DNA from: Alicyclobacillus sp. ALC3
Lineage (GTDB): Bacteria > Bacillota > Bacilli > Alicyclobacillales > Alicyclobacillaceae
Reading direction: 5' to 3'
Assembly (NCBI RefSeq): GCF_028751195.1
Contig: NZ_CP066784.1
Coordinates: 1,984,001-2,048,000, forward strand
Length of the DNA stretch: 64,000 nt
Part shown: piece after piece, positions 17,274 through 25,118 of the stretch
Position numbering within the stretch: the stretch's first letter is position 1
Layout of the letters: each line of letters starts with the position of its first letter
Translations under genes and position numbers: made by a program
The notes under the pieces: model-generated
Databases searched by the model: none
Told to the model about the DNA's origin: nothing
What the model saw: only the letters and a program-made list of their open reading frames with translations

Positions 17274-19437
17274 CGCGCTTCTCCCTTTGTTTTTTCTTCA
17301 ACAAAGCCAATTCTGGATTGAGTTCGTCATCGGGTGTTGGGTTCAGTTGAACCACTTGCCCTCCGTCTTTCTCTACGGATTGCCGCTTGTCCAATTCGAA
17401 GGCATCCATCTGACGATTCAATGCTTTCTCCACACCACGATTGATCCGAATATCCCGAACCCGCTTACTCTTACTCTCCCCCGCATTTCGCTCCTGTTTT
17501 GTCATCCTTTCCGCGTCTTTGATGATGTCATCAATCTCAGATAGGAGATCCACTTTTTGCTGTAGCATCCTATCCTCGTTTGCACTTCGGTCGAACTTCT
17601 CTTGCTCAAGAAGATGCTCGATCTCCTCCAGGGTTTTGTCCCGATATCGCGCCTGATGATTGAGCAGGTAACACTTATCAAAGCCCTTGCCGTCCTCGTG
17701 CGGTATATAGATGTAGTTTAGATTTCGGGGATCGTAGGATACTGTGACTTTGACACTCTTACCATCATTTCGCGCTTTCTCGAACCATCGCTCTCGCAAA
17801 GCCTTCTCAGTGGAATACAACAAACCCTTAAAACAACGGATTCCTCGCGCGGTGATGGATGCTTGAACAGTGGGCATTAGGTGCAAACGCATTAAGTCTT
17901 CGGGGATAGTACGTAATTTTCCAGCGCGGTTTTGGATGCCCCAGTTCCACAGTTTCAGAGGTATTGGGGGTACATCGTCCGCAACCATTTGTGCATCCCG
18001 TTGGTACGAGTTCATCGAGGTGCTATTGTGATGCAAAACCGCCCGAATCATAATTTGGGTGAATTGATATAGATCGAGCGTCGCGTCAAGCCTATAATCA
18101 TGTGACCCCCGCTCCCGAAAATCAGGTTGAATCCCGCCAGGTAATATAGGTTTTACATATCCGTTCAGTGTCTTGAAGAACCGTTCAACGATTGGTTTCC
18201 AGTCGGGTCGAAAGCTACCTGTGGTCATAATCTTTACATTCAAATTCCGAATGAGCGGCTCTGCCATTTTACTTGCCATCTCACCCTGATCAGCTAACAA
18301 AGCTTCTGGCAGGTGGTGAACTGGAAAGTCCTCTTCGGCTATATCGATGATGCCGTACTCCTTACAGAATTCAACCTTGTTTTGTACGGTATTGTAGAGT
18401 GCACCCATTGCTCCTAACCAACTTGGACCTTCCAAGCCAACATACAATCCACAGACCATGCGAGAGAACGTATCTATGACACCATAAACGACGGGTCTGC
18501 CGATGACCCAGTTACGGTTGTACCTTGAAACGAGATAAACATCAGCAATCGTAGCATCTATTTGATAGATACTACCAGGTCCGAAAGCTTGAGATGTTCC
18601 ATCCCCTAAAAGGGATCTATGACGCTGAAGGTAACTTTTCTTAGATTGGCGAGCAGATATTTCGTGTTTCCAGTCCCGTTCTTTGTAAAAATGATATTTG
18701 AATTGTCCAAGTGTCGGAGTTTCCGCAGTCGATTTTAGTACCCTCTGTTCTGTTCCCTCGGCATCCCGCACTGCATCCGAATAATACTCACGGCGCATCA
18801 ACTCGTAGCTACGTACAAGAGATAGTCCCTGCCCATAATAAAAACGGTTCAGAGCTACTCGGAATATCCGTTTGGTCGTTTCGTCAACATTGATCCCGTT
18901 TCCGACAATCTCTGCAAACTTTCGTGGGCGACCTCTCTTTCTTCCTATTAAAGTAGAGCTTCGGTTCATCGCCCCCGCCCTGTAGTCAGGCACAAGTGCA
19001 TTTTTGTGTTGTCCACGTTGCCAGAATCGTCGTAGATACGAGCGAATTGTTTTTTCGCTAACCCCAAATAGCACATTCGCCTTCTTTATCACCTCTACGC
19101 GATGAGTCGGATAAAAGACGTTTGGTTGGTTCTCCGTGCCCGCGACCACCTGAATAATCTCCCATGCCTTATCTCGAATGGCTCGTTCTTTTTCAGTTAG
19201 AGAATTTTCGGTAACGATCTTCATGTGTGGGTCATCCGATAATGCGATGACATCTCCCAATGACAGCAACGCTAAGATGTTATCCACCTCTCTGAACTTT
19301 GGCAGACTGGTGCGTCCAAGAATCTCGATAGTCACCACTTGCTTAAAGTGTTCATCCACCCAAAGAACTCTCTCGATGTGACCAGGCGACCCAGCCTCAT
19401 TCATAAATTGGATCAGCATATTAACCGTCAACTGCAT
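17257..19437 (-). CDS. tnsB: TnsB-family DDE transposase
   Basis: About 726 residues from ATG 19437, overlapping the end of tnsA. Features in order: an HTH region with GVSEKTIRSYLRRFWQRG, GRPRKF, the integrase core with catalytic residues in YQIDATIADV (about 292), LLADQGEMAS (about 382) and PIVERFFKTLNG (about 417), then the Mu-type C-terminal domain with a charged tail (ERMTKQERNAGESKSKR). TnsB cuts and joins the 3' ends. The catalytic triad is intact, unlike that of TnsA next door. Confidence 0.9.
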   Translation of the reverse strand: MQLTVNMLIQFMNEAGSPGHIERVLWVDEHFKQVVTIEILGRTSLPKFREVDNILALLSLGDVIALSDDPHMKIVTENSLTEKERAIRDKAWEIIQVVAGTENQPNVFYPTHRVEVIKKANVLFGVSEKTIRSYLRRFWQRGQHKNALVPDYRAGAMNRSSTLIGRKRGRPRKFAEIVGNGINVDETTKRIFRVALNRFYYGQGLSLVRSYELMRREYYSDAVRDAEGTEQRVLKSTAETPTLGQFKYHFYKERDWKHEISARQSKKSYLQRHRSLLGDGTSQAFGPGSIYQIDATIADVYLVSRYNRNWVIGRPVVYGVIDTFSRMVCGLYVGLEGPSWLGAMGALYNTVQNKVEFCKEYGIIDIAEEDFPVHHLPEALLADQGEMASKMAEPLIRNLNVKIMTTGSFRPDWKPIVERFFKTLNGYVKPILPGGIQPDFRERGSHDYRLDATLDLYQFTQIMIRAVLHHNSTSMNSYQRDAQMVADDVPPIPLKLWNWGIQNRAGKLRTIPEDLMRLHLMPTVQASITARGIRCFKGLLYSTEKALRERWFEKARNDGKSVKVTVSYDPRNLNYIYIPHEDGKGFDKCYLLNHQARYRDKTLEEIEHLLEQEKFDRSANEDRMLQQKVDLLSEIDDIIKDAERMTKQERNAGESKSKRVRDIRINRGVEKALNRQMDAFELDKRQSVEKDGGQVVQLNPTPDDELNPELALLKKKQREKRDANDE

Positions 19438-20269
19438 CTCGAACATCACCGCCATTCGCCATGAAATTAGTGACTCGAACAACCTGGTTCACTGGTTTAC
19501 CCAGATCGATGCGTTCATCCATGTTTACCAAGACCTGTTTGTTCGCGATCAAGTGCCGAAACAACAGTAAGCCTGATCCTGGATCGAGGTTGAACTGACT
19601 GTCCAAAGCGTTGGTCACATCCCTCACGGACTTGTGGCTCGAATCCAGCCACTCAACGAAGATTTTTGTCAATCGTGAAACGTTATGTGTAGAAAGACCG
19701 TCCAAGGTCTTTGCTGAATGCACCCATTCGATATTCTTGGCTCTGATAACGTTGATATCGTATTGGGTGACAATTCCCCAATCAATCTGCTTTTCTGAAA
19801 AATAGCGTCTCAGTAACTCGAAACGTTCCAGGACTTTGGACTTCTCCAATTCAGCGGCGGCTTTCACGCTCCGAGCGACGTACTGTTTCTTTCCGTTCGC
19901 GTCCTTCAGAGTTAAAAGAAAGGTGGTTGTGAAAATATACGGCGTACCACTTTCCTTATCTCGGAACTTGTCCAAATCAATATCGCAATCCCCAAGAGTG
20001 TCTTGGAGGTCGAGGATTGGGTAATGTTCTCGAATGTCCAAACAAACCTCATCAGTGTCGAATTCGACAAGGTAAAAATAGCGAGTCTCAATATCACTGA
20101 AAAAATGATGGATGCGACCAGTCTTCCAGCCCTTTATGCGACTGGAACGCCCGTTGGAGGCGACGTTCTGTATAGTGAGCCAAGGTCGGTATCCTTCCAA
20201 CTCGCCCTGCCCACGTCCCTCGCGTATCCATTTATTCATCTTCTCATTTGTCCACGGCTGTTTCGCCAT
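19421..20269 (-). CDS. tnsA: TnsA-family endonuclease with altered active site
   Basis: About 282 residues; ATG 20269 is preferred because AAAAGGA lies 10 bases upstream (ATG 20275 is the alternative; a TTG at 20296 has no good site). The order of blocks matches Tn7 TnsA: YLVEFDTDEVCLDIREHYPILD, PYIFTTTFLLTL, QYVARSVKAAAEL and FELLRRYFSEKQIDWGIV, then the TnsC-contact C-terminus. In Tn7 the second and third blocks read TDFL and QVK. Here the positions are Thr116 and Ser134, while Glu69 and Lys136 remain. Loss of the aspartate should abolish 5'-strand cutting and favour replicative transposition. Confidence 0.82.
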   Translation of the reverse strand: MAKQPWTNEKMNKWIREGRGQGELEGYRPWLTIQNVASNGRSSRIKGWKTGRIHHFFSDIETRYFYLVEFDTDEVCLDIREHYPILDLQDTLGDCDIDLDKFRDKESGTPYIFTTTFLLTLKDANGKKQYVARSVKAAAELEKSKVLERFELLRRYFSEKQIDWGIVTQYDINVIRAKNIEWVHSAKTLDGLSTHNVSRLTKIFVEWLDSSHKSVRDVTNALDSQFNLDPGSGLLLFRHLIANKQVLVNMDERIDLGKPVNQVVRVTNFMANGGDVRDAVDG

Positions 20270-20340
20270 TGGCATCACATCCTTTTCTACGGACAAAAAC
20301 GGTGTCGTTTATATGCCTGCCTTACAAGCTCCTTGACAAA

Positions 20341-20382
20341 AAACAATGGGGTTCCGTTTTTTTTAACGGAACCCCACTTACG
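20341..20382 (-). terminator. Terminator after the tyrosine recombinase gene
   Basis: GGGGTTCCGTT and AACGGAACCCC form a perfect 11-bp stem with an A-rich loop, followed on the minus strand by ATTGTTTTTTG. It insulates the recombinase gene from the tnsABCD operon that starts just downstream. A possible tnsA promoter (TTGTCA, then TATAAA) follows but its spacing is long. Confidence 0.8.
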
Positions 20383-20452
20383 ACGCGATGGTATCTCACT
20401 TTAAAATCACTTCTCATAGCATTACCAGCAAAAGCTTGAATTCCCCGCCCCC

Positions 20453-21310
20453 CTACAGGAGTTCTGCCTTACGCTTCATCTCACTTCTGCTGGGATTTGT
20501 ATACAAAAGCGTAACCTTCAGATCCTTGTGACCACATTGATTAGCCACCTCATGAACGGAAAATCCATTTTCCAAACAGTTGGTCGCATAGAAATGTCTT
20601 AGCATGTGCGGCGTAATAACCTGGCTGAACCTCTTGAACTGCTTATTGATAACCGTCCTGTCCACCCGCTCTGTTTCACGGGAGTTGAACAGGTATTCAC
20701 TTTCGGATGTACGAACTTTCATGTATTCCCGAATCGCCGAAACGATCCTGCTGTTTAGATAAACTAATCTCTGCTTTCCGCCTTTGCCCTTACGAACAAC
20801 GACTTCCTTTGCCTCCAAACTGAGGTCTGTTAGTTTGACATGGAGAGCTTCACTAATCCGCAATCCCGTGTAGGATAACAATGTCACCAGGGCATATAAT
20901 CGCTTGTCTCCAGACTCTAAAATTTCTTGCCTGAACTTTTCGACATCACTCTTTGAAATAATGCACGGATTTGCGAACTCCAGTACCACCTTCAGGAAAT
21001 CGGATTTCTCAACCACGACATCATCCTGAATGCCTTGTTTAATCAAGAATTGATTGAATGAGACCAACGAGCTTAAGCACCCATTTACCGTCTTTGCATT
21101 CAGATGCTTTCCCTTAAACCGTTTCACATTGATGAGGTAATTCCTGAAGTCCAAAATATTCTCCCGATACAGCCGCTTGCAATCCATTCCATATGTATCA
21201 CGGAACCAGTTCAAATACTGGTGGACGTTCATGACGTAAGTCTTGATAGTATTTTCACTCTTACTCGATTGGGAGAGAAACGCCGAAAAACCTTCAACTA
21301 AGTGCTCCAT
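20453..21310 (-). CDS. Tyrosine recombinase/integrase (XerD-like)
   Basis: 285 residues from ATG 21310, which follows GGATGGAGGGGGAGAGC; the longer open frame upstream has no start signal. The N-terminal SAM-like domain (FSAFLSQSSKSENTIKTYV) is followed by the catalytic domain with TLLSYTGLRISEAL (Arg), GKGGKQRLVYL (Lys), TPHMLRHFYATNCL (HxxR), NQCGHKDLKVTLLYT (His and nucleophile Tyr). All six conserved positions are present. It sits beside tnsA on the same strand behind its own terminator and could resolve replicative cointegrates of the neighbouring element. Confidence 0.88.
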   Translation of the reverse strand: MEHLVEGFSAFLSQSSKSENTIKTYVMNVHQYLNWFRDTYGMDCKRLYRENILDFRNYLINVKRFKGKHLNAKTVNGCLSSLVSFNQFLIKQGIQDDVVVEKSDFLKVVLEFANPCIISKSDVEKFRQEILESGDKRLYALVTLLSYTGLRISEALHVKLTDLSLEAKEVVVRKGKGGKQRLVYLNSRIVSAIREYMKVRTSESEYLFNSRETERVDRTVINKQFKRFSQVITPHMLRHFYATNCLENGFSVHEVANQCGHKDLKVTLLYTNPSRSEMKRKAELL

Positions 21311-21345
21311 GCTCTCCCCCTCCATCCTCCATCCTCCAGAAATTC

Positions 21346-21434
21346 TGTTGCATTCATACCGCTTCACAAACGCCAGAGTTGTGTTGCATTCATGTCCAAA
21401 TTTTAACTCCAGATTTGATAGAAATGCAACACAA
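21346..21434. repeat. TTGCATT repeat cluster upstream of the recombinase gene
   Basis: TGTTGCATTCAT occurs at 21346-21357 and 21382-21393, a 36-bp step, and the inverted copy AATGCAACACAA lies at 21423-21434, about 30 bases after the second. Arms TTGTGTTGCATT and AATGCAACACAA can pair across about 30 bases. They may be recombinase core or arm sites, a repressor operator, or a res-like site. It could also mark the right end of the Tn7-like element, which I could not fix. Confidence 0.5.
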
Positions 21435-21531
21435 TCGGGCTTATGTTGACATGTCCAATATGTTAGTCTTAACGCCATGTAGTACAAACCCATTCAACAA
21501 GACAGGATTACATACAGAAAGGTGTTCCCTG

Positions 21532-22164
21532 ATGCCAAAAAAAACAATGAATCCGAAGGTTGATAAGTATCTTGCGGAAGGGTGCATGCGTTGCAAGTTG
21601 GGGGGCACTCCAAACTGCAAAGTCCATAATTGGGAGGAAGAATTGAAGATATTGAGAGCGATTCTCCTTGACTGTGGGCTGACCGAAGAATTAAAGTGGT
21701 CTCTGCCTTGTTACACATACCAGAAGCGAAACATCGTGATGATGACTGCCTTTAAGGATTACTGTTCATTGAACTTTATGAAGGGTTCCTTGTTAAAGGA
21801 TACCCACGGTATTTTAGTAATGCCTGGCGAGAATACGCAGGTAGGTCGTCAAATTCGATTCACCAATGCCCAAGACATAGCTATGATGGAACCCATCTTG
21901 AAAGAGTATATATTGGAAGCTATCGAGGTAGAGAAATCTGGTGTAAAACCGACTGTCAAAAAGAAGCCAGTACCAATTCCAGAAGAACTCCAAGAAAAAC
22001 TGAATGACATTCCTGCGTTAAAAACAGCTTTTGAGGCATTAACACCAGGACGGCAGAGAGCCTACATTCTTTATTTTTCAGCACCCAAACAAGCCAAAAC
22101 TCGTGAGTCAAGAATTGAAAAATGTATTCAGAAAATCCTCGACGGGAAAGGATTGAATGATTAG
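21532..22164 (+). CDS. DUF1801/YdeI-OmpD-associated family protein
   Basis: 210 residues from ATG 21532, with GAAAGGTG upstream; the frame is open further upstream but overlaps the recombinase promoter region. An N-terminal DUF1801-like domain (NWEEELKILRAILLDCGLTEELKWSLPCYTYQKRNIVMMTAFKDYC, quoted here in pieces: LTEELKWSLPCYTY and MTAFKDYCSLNF) is joined to a C-terminal YdeI-type domain (PIPEELQEKLND then LTPGRQRAYILYFSAPKQAKTRESRIEKC, key part GRQRAYILYFSAPKQ). Family members have been linked to iron or peptide stress; no firm reaction is known. Confidence 0.75.
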   Translation: MPKKTMNPKVDKYLAEGCMRCKLGGTPNCKVHNWEEELKILRAILLDCGLTEELKWSLPCYTYQKRNIVMMTAFKDYCSLNFMKGSLLKDTHGILVMPGENTQVGRQIRFTNAQDIAMMEPILKEYILEAIEVEKSGVKPTVKKKPVPIPEELQEKLNDIPALKTAFEALTPGRQRAYILYFSAPKQAKTRESRIEKCIQKILDGKGLND

Positions 22165-22237
22165 TATGTTCCACTCTAACATGAGATAAAGCGGGCTCTT
22201 TCAAATGCGGTGTATGACAAATGCGGCGTTCATACTG

Positions 22238-22273
22238 AAAACGAGGCTCATGCTCTCGTATGCACAAGCCTCG
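22238..22273 (-). terminator. Terminator of the ArsR-SRPBCC gene
   Basis: On the minus strand CGAGGCT and AGCCTCG form the outer stem and are followed by TTTTC. It lies about 90 bases after the stop at 22363. Confidence 0.6.
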
Positions 22274-22362
22274 CCTATGTCAGTGGTTTGTAAATAATTT
22301 ACATTGAATGTACGCAAATTAACTTCCTTTAGTGGGCTTATGCGTGACAATCTACCACCGAT

Positions 22363-23094
22363 TTAGTCCGTTAACACTTTTTCAAGGTGATTAGCCATGC
22401 TCTGCCAACCATACAATGCACCACTGAATGCTTGCTCTTCCTTGAATCCAGTTTGATCGAGATGCACATGAGTGGTTCCATCATCGACCTGTTTCAAAAT
22501 CCAGGTGACTGTAGTGTTTTCGCCACCACTTACCCATGTGTATGATAGTCGATGAGGTTCGTCCACTTCGAGGACCTCGCAATGTACAATCCCATCCCAC
22601 CATTGGTTCGGCTCGGTGCGGAATTGAAAATTATGTCCCACGATTGGTTTGAAGTCATTTTCCTGAAATAGCATCCATTTTGCAAGAGTGTTCGAATCTG
22701 TTAAGGCTACCCACACTTGCTCGATTGCACTCTTAAATTCAAAGTCTAATGACACGTCTTTTCCCATGTTTTGCTCCTCCTCTAATAATCGATTTAAGGC
22801 AACCATTTTGTTTGTCCAAAATTGTTGATAATAGGATAACCAATCTTGAATCTCCCGAAGTGGGGTAGGATTGATCCGATAACGAGTCTCCCGTCCGACT
22901 TTTCGGTCTAAGACCAGATTGGCATCTTTCAGAACGGACAAGTGTTTTGATACTGCCGTTCGCCCCATTTGAAACTGAGCCGTCAACTCATGCAATGGCA
23001 ATTCTTTTGCATCCGCCAACAGACGAATCAGTTTGCGTCTGGTTGGATCGGCTACCGCAAAATAAACGTCTCGTGTTTGACTGGTATCGGTCAA
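22363..23094 (-). CDS. ArsR-type HTH fused to an SRPBCC (AHSA1-like) domain
   Basis: About 243 residues from a TTG at 23094 (with GAGGGGAAGG upstream); an ATG at 23124 is the alternative but lies inside an operator-like repeat. The first 80 residues are a winged helix: FAVADPTRRKLIRLL, LPLHELTAQFQMGRTAVSKHLSVLKDANLV (key part GRTAVSKHLSVLK) and GRETRYRINPTPL. The rest, from about 100, is an AHSA1-like ligand-binding fold with FKSAIEQVWVALTDSNTLAKW. ArsR regulators fused to SRPBCC typically repress their own gene or a neighbour and respond to a small hydrophobic ligand. No metal-binding cysteine pair is visible. Confidence 0.82.
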   Translation of the reverse strand: MTDTSQTRDVYFAVADPTRRKLIRLLADAKELPLHELTAQFQMGRTAVSKHLSVLKDANLVLDRKVGRETRYRINPTPLREIQDWLSYYQQFWTNKMVALNRLLEEEQNMGKDVSLDFEFKSAIEQVWVALTDSNTLAKWMLFQENDFKPIVGHNFQFRTEPNQWWDGIVHCEVLEVDEPHRLSYTWVSGGENTTVTWILKQVDDGTTHVHLDQTGFKEEQAFSGALYGWQSMANHLEKVLTD

Positions 23095-23116
23095 AACCAC
23101 CCTTCCCCTCTTAAAC

Positions 23117-23161
23117 GACACCATTTAGGGTCTAATTCATCATATGACACCAATTGGTGTC
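23117..23161. promoter_or_regulatory. Two operator-like palindromes before the ArsR-SRPBCC gene
   Basis: GACACCAATTGGTGTC at 23146-23161 is a perfect 16-bp palindrome. GACACCATTTAGGGTC at 23117-23132 is an imperfect second copy with the same left half, 29 bases away. Two copies on the same DNA face next to the start fit autoregulation by the ArsR-type protein. Confidence 0.75.
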
Positions 23162-23346
23162 TCGTCAAATATTACGAACGTACAGTTGTGCCGTCCGCAC
23201 CGCGAGAAATGCTACACAAGACCAATTCTGTTGATAGTCCCCCCCCTTTGCTCGGTCTGTGACCTATTCTCGGTGAACCAGAGAGTAGATCAAATCAGGA
23301 GAAGAACCGCCGTTCCGCTCCTGATCCGCATAGTAAGTCACTATAA

Positions 23347-23769
23347 TCAAGCCGATGTTGAGTCCTCAATTCCAAAAACATACTTTACCCGCAACTCAAG
23401 CAAAAGCTTTGGTTCAATCATGTTATTTTCTGGTACAGAGAGACATTCGCTCGCCATAGCCAATACTGCATATGTTTGAAACGCATTGAGTTGCTTCCAC
23501 TTCTTTCTTAGCTTCCTTAGTGCCAAATGCACATTATGCGAGTCAATAGATTCAATGGAGTCAATATGGTCAATGTAGATGTCTGTCAGTGTGCTTTGGT
23601 CAAACATGGACGGCGTAGATAGTGAGTTGCAACACAAACACAAGATGAGCAACGCTTCAGAGAAGGTAAACACATTTTCCAGTTCGACCTTTGACTCTGG
23701 GTACCGTTCGTGCAATTCATCAAAATGTTGCTCCAAAAATTCGGATACTTCAGTCATGTTTATACTCAT
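23347..23769 (-). CDS. Hypothetical 140-residue protein
   Basis: ATG 23769 follows GAGGAGCG at a spacing of about 8. The protein is acidic at the start (MTEVSEFLEQHFDELHERYPESK, key part EFLEQHFDELHERYP) and has hydrophobic helices (FSEALLILCLCCNSLS and FQTYAVLAMASECLSV). No catalytic or binding motif is evident. It is the third of three minus-strand small genes downstream of the structured RNA locus at 24.8-25.05 kb. I cannot assign a function. Confidence 0.6.
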   Translation of the reverse strand: MSINMTEVSEFLEQHFDELHERYPESKVELENVFTFSEALLILCLCCNSLSTPSMFDQSTLTDIYIDHIDSIESIDSHNVHLALRKLRKKWKQLNAFQTYAVLAMASECLSVPENNMIEPKLLLELRVKYVFGIEDSTSA

Positions 23770-23854
23770 CGTCAATTCGCTCCTCTATTGATTATATTGG
23801 TGTGGGAAACCATCTTCTGCGCTCTTCCACACTGCCCGCTCTGTGAATTTCCTC

Positions 23855-24142
23855 TTATCCCTGGTGTTTGCCGAAAAGGAATTCACTCAATCGAGCGGCT
23901 TCCTGTTCCGCATCTATTTCGACCATATCTTGCATGTCGTAGTAGTAGACTGTACCGACAAGTTGTCCTTTGGATTGCAAGACGAGTTGGCACTCATCAT
24001 TGGCTGGGTCAATCATGGAAATCGCCTTGACTCCGTAGCTTCGTTCCAAAGCTGTCACCATGCGATTCATGTTCTCGGCTACCATCCCTAATTGGTCTTG
24101 TTCGACTGTTGACTTGTCCAATTCTTTAATGGTCATGCTCAT
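23855..24142 (-). CDS. Hypothetical 95-residue protein, paralogue of the next gene
   Basis: ATG 24142 follows GGAGGAC. The layout is a helical N-terminus (LGMVAENMNRMVTALERSYGV), a beta-rich middle (CQLVLQSKGQLVGTVYYYD) and an acidic helix (IDAEQEAARLSEFLFGK). The gene at 24286 has the same order: YGV, then LVVLESEVH, then CDAEDEADRILHLFEGK. The two are therefore probably diverged duplicates. Function unknown; the size and pairing suggest plasmid-borne regulatory or structural proteins. Confidence 0.65.
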   Translation of the reverse strand: MSMTIKELDKSTVEQDQLGMVAENMNRMVTALERSYGVKAISMIDPANDECQLVLQSKGQLVGTVYYYDMQDMVEIDAEQEAARLSEFLFGKHQG

Positions 24143-24169
24143 CAGAGAGTCCTCCTTTATACTTGAACA

Positions 24170-24285
24170 AATGTAGAATCTCTTGACAGCCAAACTACTC
24201 CTGTGTCCACCTCGTTGTAGCTTTTTCTCACCCTCAGTGGGAACAACGCGGGAGACGCTCACCCGCATGTCCCACCTGATTGGCA
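24170..24285 (-). promoter_or_regulatory. Nested hairpin between the two paralogous genes
   Basis: On the minus strand GTGGGA...TTCCCAC encloses GCGGG...CCCGC with small internal loops. It is not followed by a U-run, so it is more likely a stability or processing element than a terminator. It separates the paralogous small genes at 24286 and 23855. Confidence 0.45.
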
Positions 24286-24639
24286 TCAGTTTTGTTGCAG
24301 GAACTTCCTAACTTCGTCAACAGCTTCATCGGTGCTGACATCATTTACCTCGTCGATTTTCCCCTCGAACAAATGCAAAATGCGGTCTGCCTCATCTTCA
24401 GCGTCACATTGTAGGAGTACATCCTGGGTGTAACACATGACTCCACAATCACCGTTGTGTACCTCACTCTCCAGAACTACCAAACGAACTTTGCTCTCCT
24501 TGGAAGTGAGTACCTGAGTAATCCGCACACCATACTCGTAATGGAGAATCGAGTGGATGTGATCCAGCTTTTCGTCAACCAACTTTGTAACCAAGTCCTG
24601 AACTGTTACCTCTACAATTGCGGTTGTTTTTGTCGTCAT
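24286..24639 (-). CDS. Hypothetical 117-residue acidic protein, paralogue of the previous gene
   Basis: ATG 24639 is preferred; ATG 24651 is also possible and lies immediately after GGAAGG. After an N-terminal strand/helix (TTAIVEVTVQDLVTKLVDEK) it shows HYEYGVRITQV, RLVVLESEVHNGDCGVMCY and the acidic helix CDAEDEADRILHLFEGK, ending in a charged tail (DEVNDVSTDEAVDEVRKFL). It shares its block order with the 95-residue gene. The structured RNA locus at 24.81-25.05 kb lies upstream on the same strand with a strong promoter, so some transcripts may read through into this operon. Confidence 0.65.
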   Translation of the reverse strand: MTTKTTAIVEVTVQDLVTKLVDEKLDHIHSILHYEYGVRITQVLTSKESKVRLVVLESEVHNGDCGVMCYTQDVLLQCDAEDEADRILHLFEGKIDEVNDVSTDEAVDEVRKFLQQN

Positions 24640-24805
24640 AATTCTCTTCATCCTTCCAATTTTAGTTTGTTGGCACACGATAACGAGGAGTTGATTCCTC
24701 TTCCGTTGCCAACCGATGTGTACGAGGGATACCGAACGTGAGCGGCGTTAGGTACCCCGTGCTATATAGTTGTCAAGGAACAGGTTTGAAAACTCACCTT
24801 TGGAG

Positions 24806-25025
24806 GCAAAACAAAAAAGCTGATTTACTCCAAAGGTGCTTTCATTCACTTAGACTCACAACCTCCAGCGGGCAGAGATATCCCAATGAAGATTCGATAA
24901 AAAATATGTCTAAGTAAAAAAGCACCTCTCGACTAAACCAGCTTCGTCAGCATTATGAGAGGAAACTCACTAAAACCAAAGTGTTCCTACCAATGAAAAA
25001 TGTTCTTATTCGCTTGTGTAAAAGT
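24806..25025 (-). ncRNA. Structured small RNA or leader, locus A
   Basis: A minus-strand promoter (25026-25054) should start an RNA near 25020. It first forms a hairpin from GGAACACT and AGTGAGTTTCC (24961-24987). Next comes a long nested structure: outer stem GCTGGTTTA (24934-24942) with TAAATCAGC (24819-24827), then a nearly perfect stem AGGTGCTTT...ACTTAGAC (24908-24927 with 24833-24855), and an apical stem GGG/CCC. The outer stem runs into CAGCTTTTTTG, a terminator tail. The layout matches locus B at 29.2 kb although most bases differ. It resembles no RNA family that I can name. Confidence 0.6.
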
Positions 25026-25054
25026 AATCTACCATGGACATTGACCTCTGTCAA
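25026..25054 (-). promoter_or_regulatory. SigA-type promoter of RNA locus A
   Basis: On the minus strand TTGACA (25049-25054) is separated by exactly 17 bases from TAGATT (25026-25031). It precedes a structured, terminator-ended transcript. Confidence 0.75.
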
Positions 25055-25118
25055 CACCTTATTTTCCGTACCCTATAGGAAGCTCACTCGACCGTTATAA
25101 GATGAGAAGCAACCATCA

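Noticed and set aside
21100..21480. Right end of the Tn7-like element at the TTGCATT repeats
   Set aside because: The repeats do not show 21-22-bp tandem spacing or a matching left end, so I could not call it an end.
24806..25025. 6S RNA, SRP RNA or a known riboswitch at loci A/B
   Set aside because: The arms, apical loop and lack of a large central bubble do not match the patterns of those RNAs as I know them.
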